A stretch of DNA of 64,000 bases from contig CBDCGC010000003.1 in assembly GCA_965216585.1 (NCBI GenBank), positions 1,612,001 to 1,676,000 of the forward strand, given 5' to 3'. The first letter of the stretch is position 1, and every line of letters starts with the position of its first letter. This DNA is from CADEER01 sp965216585. GTDB lineage: Bacteria; Desulfobacterota; Binatia; HRBIN30; CADEER01. Below the pieces are notes generated by a model that saw nothing but the letters and a program-made list of their open reading frames with translations, ran no database searches and was not told the origin of the DNA. A program made the translations under genes and the position numbers. This document shows, one piece after another, positions 60,921 through 64,000 of the stretch.

Positions 60921-62444
60921 GTGTTCATCGACGAGATCCTCGACAACGCGGCGCGCGATCGGCCGCACGACACGGCGCTGATCTACGGCACCTCACAGTG
61001 GACGTTTGCCGAGCTCGACCACCGGGTCACGCACATGGCGGCTGCCCTTCAAGGACTGGCAGCGGCGGGCGACCGCATCGCCGTCCTGGCGGAGAATCAC
61101 CCGGCCGTCGTCGAGGCCTACTACGCCGTGCCGCGCGCCGGCATGTCACTGGTGCTGCTCAACTACCGCCTGGCGCCGCGCGAGCTGGCCGCCATGCTCG
61201 CCGACAGCGGCGCCCGTGTTCTCATCGCCGAACGCCGACTCCTCGATGCCCTGGCCCCGCTGGCATCGCAATTCCCCGACCTCGAGCGACGCGTCGTTCT
61301 CGACGGGGCTCGAGGCGGCGAGAGCGACTACGCGACGCTACTCGAAGGCGAGGCGCGCCTGGCGCCCGTCGGTGGAGGCGCGGCGGCAGATCTCGCTTGG
61401 CTGATCTACACCAGCGGCACCACCGGCCGGCCCAAGGGCGTGATCCTGAGCCACGCCAATCTCCTCGCCGGTATCCAGGCGACGCTGCTCGGCCGGCCGA
61501 TCGCCGCCGAAGCCGTCTATCTCTATCCCTTCCCGCTCTGCCACGTGTCGGGTTTCAACGTCTACGCTCATCACCTGATGCGGCGGCCGGTCGTGCTCAT
61601 GCGGCGATTCTCCCCGCCTGCGCTGTGCGACGAGATCGCCACCCACCGCGTCAGCGCAATGAGCCTGGCGCCGACGATGATCGCAGCGCTGCTAGAAGAC
61701 GCCTGCGTCGCCAGCGCCGACCTCTCGACCCTGCGCAGCATCGGCTACGGCGCATCCTCCATCCCCACCGCCGTCCTGCGCCGCGGCCTCGAAGTCCTCG
61801 GCTGCGACTTCGCGCAGGGCTATGGCATGACCGAGCTCGCCGGCAACGCCGTCTTTCTCGACGCCGAGGCTCACCGCCGCGGCCTCGCCGGCGAGGAACA
61901 TCTGTTGCTAGCCGCCGGGCGACCCGGCCCCTTGGTCGGCCTGCGCATCGCCGACGACGGTGGGGGCGACGTCGGCAGCGGCGAAGTGGGTGAGATCGTC
62001 GTGCGCGGCGCCCAGGTCAGCAGCGGCTATTGGCGTGATCCCGAGGCCACGGCGGCAAGTCGCCTTGGCGCCTGGTTTCGCACCGGCGACATGGGCAGAT
62101 TCGACGCCGAAGGGTTTCTCTACGTCGTCGATCGCAAGAAGGACATCATCGTCAGCGGCGGCGAAAACATCGCCTCACGCGAAGTCGAGGACGTTCTGCA
62201 CGCACACCCGGCGGTGCTCGACGCGGCGGTGGTTGGCGAAGCCGACCGGCGTTGGGGTGAGAACGTCTGCGCCTTCGTCGTCAAGCGGCGCGACGCCAGC
62301 GTCGACACCGAGCAGCTCATCGATTTCGTTCGCCAGCGATTGGCCAGTTACAAGAAACCCAAACGCGTGGTTTTCGTCGACGAGCTGCCGCGCACTGCGA
62401 GTGGCAAGGTAGCGAAGGCAGCCCTGCGCAGCCGACTCCGCTAG
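60921..62444 (+). CDS. Long-chain acyl-CoA synthetase / AMP-dependent ligase
   Basis: ANL-superfamily adenylate-forming ligase of 507 residues, activating a carboxylic acid with ATP and joining it to CoA. The P-loop is LIYTSGTTGRPKGVILSH, the adenylate site YGMTELAGN, WFRTGDMGRF and the hinge DRKKDIIVSGGENI; the catalytic Lys is in PRTASGKVAKA. The GTG start gives MFIDEIL. Chain length is not readable. It is divergent from the SulP gene across 131 bp. Confidence 0.92.
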   Translation: MFIDEILDNAARDRPHDTALIYGTSQWTFAELDHRVTHMAAALQGLAAAGDRIAVLAENHPAVVEAYYAVPRAGMSLVLLNYRLAPRELAAMLADSGARVLIAERRLLDALAPLASQFPDLERRVVLDGARGGESDYATLLEGEARLAPVGGGAAADLAWLIYTSGTTGRPKGVILSHANLLAGIQATLLGRPIAAEAVYLYPFPLCHVSGFNVYAHHLMRRPVVLMRRFSPPALCDEIATHRVSAMSLAPTMIAALLEDACVASADLSTLRSIGYGASSIPTAVLRRGLEVLGCDFAQGYGMTELAGNAVFLDAEAHRRGLAGEEHLLLAAGRPGPLVGLRIADDGGGDVGSGEVGEIVVRGAQVSSGYWRDPEATAASRLGAWFRTGDMGRFDAEGFLYVVDRKKDIIVSGGENIASREVEDVLHAHPAVLDAAVVGEADRRWGENVCAFVVKRRDASVDTEQLIDFVRQRLASYKKPKRVVFVDELPRTASGKVAKAALRSRLR

Positions 62445-62721
62445 CTGTAGCTGGTCCGGAATGGACGACCGGGCAGGTGCACAAGCTGCTGACGTGTAGG
62501 GTCGAACGCGACACGCACGGCCACGTGTGTCAGCCTCTGCGCGCGGCATGGCACACCTCTTTGCAGCGCGCATGTGTGCTGCAATCAGGTTTTTCGACGC
62601 TTCCGAGGTGTCAAGCGTCAGGATCTTGGCGACGGAGCCGGAAGCCTCTATGCGAGGTGGGAATTCGAACCGCGTCCGCTTTGGCCCTGCTCTTGCTGAT
62701 TGCCTGGGTGGGGAGGAAGCC

Positions 62722-63165
62722 ATGAAATTCGACGAACACGAAACAATGGTGGTCGCAGCGGGCTTCGTCGTGCTGAGCGCATCCGTGATCATTCCCATGG
62801 CGCAGCGCGTCGCCGAGGAGCGATTGGTGCGCCAGATGACCGCCAACGCAGCCGACTTTCAGCGACGAATCGAAAACACGCTGGGGGTGCGGACGGTTGC
62901 CACTTCCGTTGCCGGGTCGACCAACCCACGCCAGAACCTCACCGACACCGTCGGTGCCCTCGTCGACACCCTGGTACCCGACATGGCGATGGCCGAAGCC
63001 ATCGACTCGGAGCGCTGGAAGGTTCCGAGCACACATGCGCTGTCGGAGCGTTCCGCTGAGCTCAAAGAAGTGGCCGGCCACCCCGACGACCTCCACGTCA
63101 CCACCGAATGGGTCGAAGGAAGGGCTCGAATGCGCATCGGACGCGGGACGAACGACACGCGTTGA
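62722..63165 (+). CDS. Hypothetical single-pass membrane protein
   Basis: Protein of 147 residues with one N-terminal transmembrane helix (MVVAAGFVVLSASVIIPMA), followed by a polar, periplasm-type domain with helical character (EERLVRQMTANAADFQRRIENTLG). No family is recognised. A GGAGG site at 62712-62716 lies 5 nt before ATG 62722. It is preceded by about 277 bp in which one 22-codon hydrophobic frame overlaps the start. The next gene is convergent. Confidence 0.6.
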   Translation: MKFDEHETMVVAAGFVVLSASVIIPMAQRVAEERLVRQMTANAADFQRRIENTLGVRTVATSVAGSTNPRQNLTDTVGALVDTLVPDMAMAEAIDSERWKVPSTHALSERSAELKEVAGHPDDLHVTTEWVEGRARMRIGRGTNDTR

Positions 63166-63193
63166 GCAGGCGCCAGAGCTTTCGGCTCAGCAC

Positions 63194-63727
63194 CTATTGC
63201 GAGAAGCGTTTCAGTTTCTCTGCATAGGTGGCGTCGCTCATCAAACCGCGGACGATCTCGAGGTTGTTGTCCGACGGCTGAACGCCCTTCATCATCGCCA
63301 GCATCTGCTGCTTGAGCGCCGCCGGAATCTGCGGGTTGTTCTGGATCTTGGCGATCGACTCGTCGACATCGGTCTTCTCGCGAGCAAACCCGTAGGCCAT
63401 GGCGACGCTGACGACGGCTTTGTGCCATTCCTCAGTACTGGAAAAACCGTGCTGCCGGATGATCGACGTGACGCCCTCGAGAGCGGAAAACGCCGCCGCA
63501 CTCGAGCCGCGCGCTTTCACACCCGGAGCCTTGTCGCCGTATTTGTCGCGCATCGCCAGCAAAGCGTCGATGGCCTTGCGCGCGGACTGGTCGCTCAACT
63601 CGACCTGCGGGATCTGCACCCCAGCACCCATCGGGTTTGCGCCCGGCGGCATTCCCGGGACTTGCGCAGCGGCAACCGCGGCGCAGAGCCAGACGGCAAG
63701 AGAGATTCGAACCTGCTTTGCAGTCAT
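63194..63727 (-). CDS. Secreted hypothetical protein
   Basis: Exported protein of 177 residues of unrecognised family. A signal peptide (ISLAVWLCAAVAAA) leads into a short Pro/Gly stretch (PGMPPGANPMGAG) and then a helical domain (SDQSARKAIDALLAMRDKYGDKAPG, NPQIPAALKQQMLAMMKGVQPSDNNLEIV). No Cys in the mature part and no catalytic motif. ATG 63727 is used, since the upstream in-frame start would precede the signal by 19 Cys-containing residues. Confidence 0.7.
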   Translation of the reverse strand: MTAKQVRISLAVWLCAAVAAAQVPGMPPGANPMGAGVQIPQVELSDQSARKAIDALLAMRDKYGDKAPGVKARGSSAAAFSALEGVTSIIRQHGFSSTEEWHKAVVSVAMAYGFAREKTDVDESIAKIQNNPQIPAALKQQMLAMMKGVQPSDNNLEIVRGLMSDATYAEKLKRFSQ

Positions 63728-63839
63728 TTCACAAGCCTCCTCGTTTGTTGCCAAATCACGACATGCGCAGTCATTCTTACACATCGAGGCAGAAGCGCGC
63801 GACCAGCCAGTGCACTCACTTCAGGGGGTGCATCCGACG

Positions 63840-64000
63840 TCAGCGCAGAACGGCGGTGACGGTGGAGCTCGCCAGCGTGCGGCGCCAGGAGTCTTCGATC
63901 TCCTCTTTCGACAGTGAGGCGACGATGTGTTCGGCCTCTTCCGGCGTCGGCGCCCCCCAGAGAACGCTCTCGGCAAGCGCCCCGGCCTGATCGAGACGGC
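63840..64000 (-). CDS. Hypothetical protein, N-terminus cut by window edge
   Basis: The last 52 codons of an open frame, reading LDQAGALAESVLWGAPTPEEAEH and ending TLASSTVTAVLR. The frame is open to the edge and has coding-like composition with no family assignment. It is in the same direction as, and 112 bp before, the secreted hypothetical gene. Confidence 0.5.
   Translation of the reverse strand, partial: RLDQAGALAESVLWGAPTPEEAEHIVASLSKEEIEDSWRRTLASSTVTAVLR

Noticed and set aside
62659..62671. tRNA T-loop-like gggaattcgaacc (minus strand)
   Set aside because: Flanking bases do not pair into a T-stem or acceptor stem and no anticodon arm is found, so it is chance similarity.

Overview
This is a G+C-rich bacterial chromosome segment packed with housekeeping and envelope genes. 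I see no tRNA, rRNA, CRISPR array, insertion sequence, integrase or prophage gene. The gene content (Wzm/Wzt exporter, AsmA protein, outer-membrane barrel, many lipoproteins) indicates a two-membrane organism. Features that recall uncultured deltaproteobacterial-type lineages such as Candidatus Binatota are Thr/Pro-rich surface stalks, dockerin-like Asn-Gly-Asp repeats, a 'CGNG..EE.CDD' Cys-rich repeat, and the rpmE-prfA-prmC-murA-his gene order. That placement is inference; no marker gene here proves it.

Layout. 1-10.0 kb: surface-glycan region with a polyprenol-phosphate sugar transferase (cut by the window edge), two GT4 and two GT2 glycosyltransferases, a flippase-like membrane protein and an ABC glycan exporter, plus two lipoproteins. 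10-15 kb: three secreted proteins, including a Thr/Pro-stalk lipoprotein and a beta-helix protein with a dockerin-like tail. 15-19 kb: ptsP (enzyme I of the nitrogen PTS) and recQ. 19.3-23.4 kb: a tightly overlapping trio ending in a matrixin protease, a secreted Cys-rich repeat protein, mscL and a glycine-zipper lipoprotein. 23.4-28.6 kb: AsmA-like protein, an Ala-rich repeat lipoprotein, a DUF4332 protein and a peptidoglycan-binding lipoprotein. 28.9-31.8 kb: a fluoride-channel pair, radC, moaC and trxB. 32-35.8 kb: another dockerin-like stalk protein, a TetR regulator with a palindromic operator, a diiron protein and an orphan response regulator.

36-45.3 kb, minus strand: rpmE-prfA-prmC-murA-hisD-[di-haem cytochrome c]-hisB-hisH-hisA-hisF, which looks like one long operon. 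The cytochrome start overlaps the hisD stop. 45.4-50.3 kb: glpK, a GT-C membrane glycosyltransferase and an M20 lipoprotein peptidase. Divergent from glpK are two overlapping ArsA/Get3-type ATPases, followed by a convergent COQ4-like protein and an outer-membrane barrel. 53.6-55.4 kb: a cyclic-nucleotide-binding protein divergent from a membrane class III cyclase. 55.4-62.4 kb: lipid- or acyl-related enzymes (APH-like kinase, DapB-like dehydrogenase, hot-dog hydratase-like protein, acyl-CoA synthetase) around a SulP-STAS-EIIA fusion. The right end holds small hypothetical secreted or membrane proteins.

The strongest candidates for under-described biology are the cytochrome embedded in the histidine operon, the ArsA/Get3 pair facing glycerol kinase, the SulP-EIIA fusion in the same window as ptsP, the exact 40-residue Ala repeats of a lipoprotein, the overlapping matrixin trio, and a roughly 70-bp dispersed element lying directly behind two unrelated stop codons.
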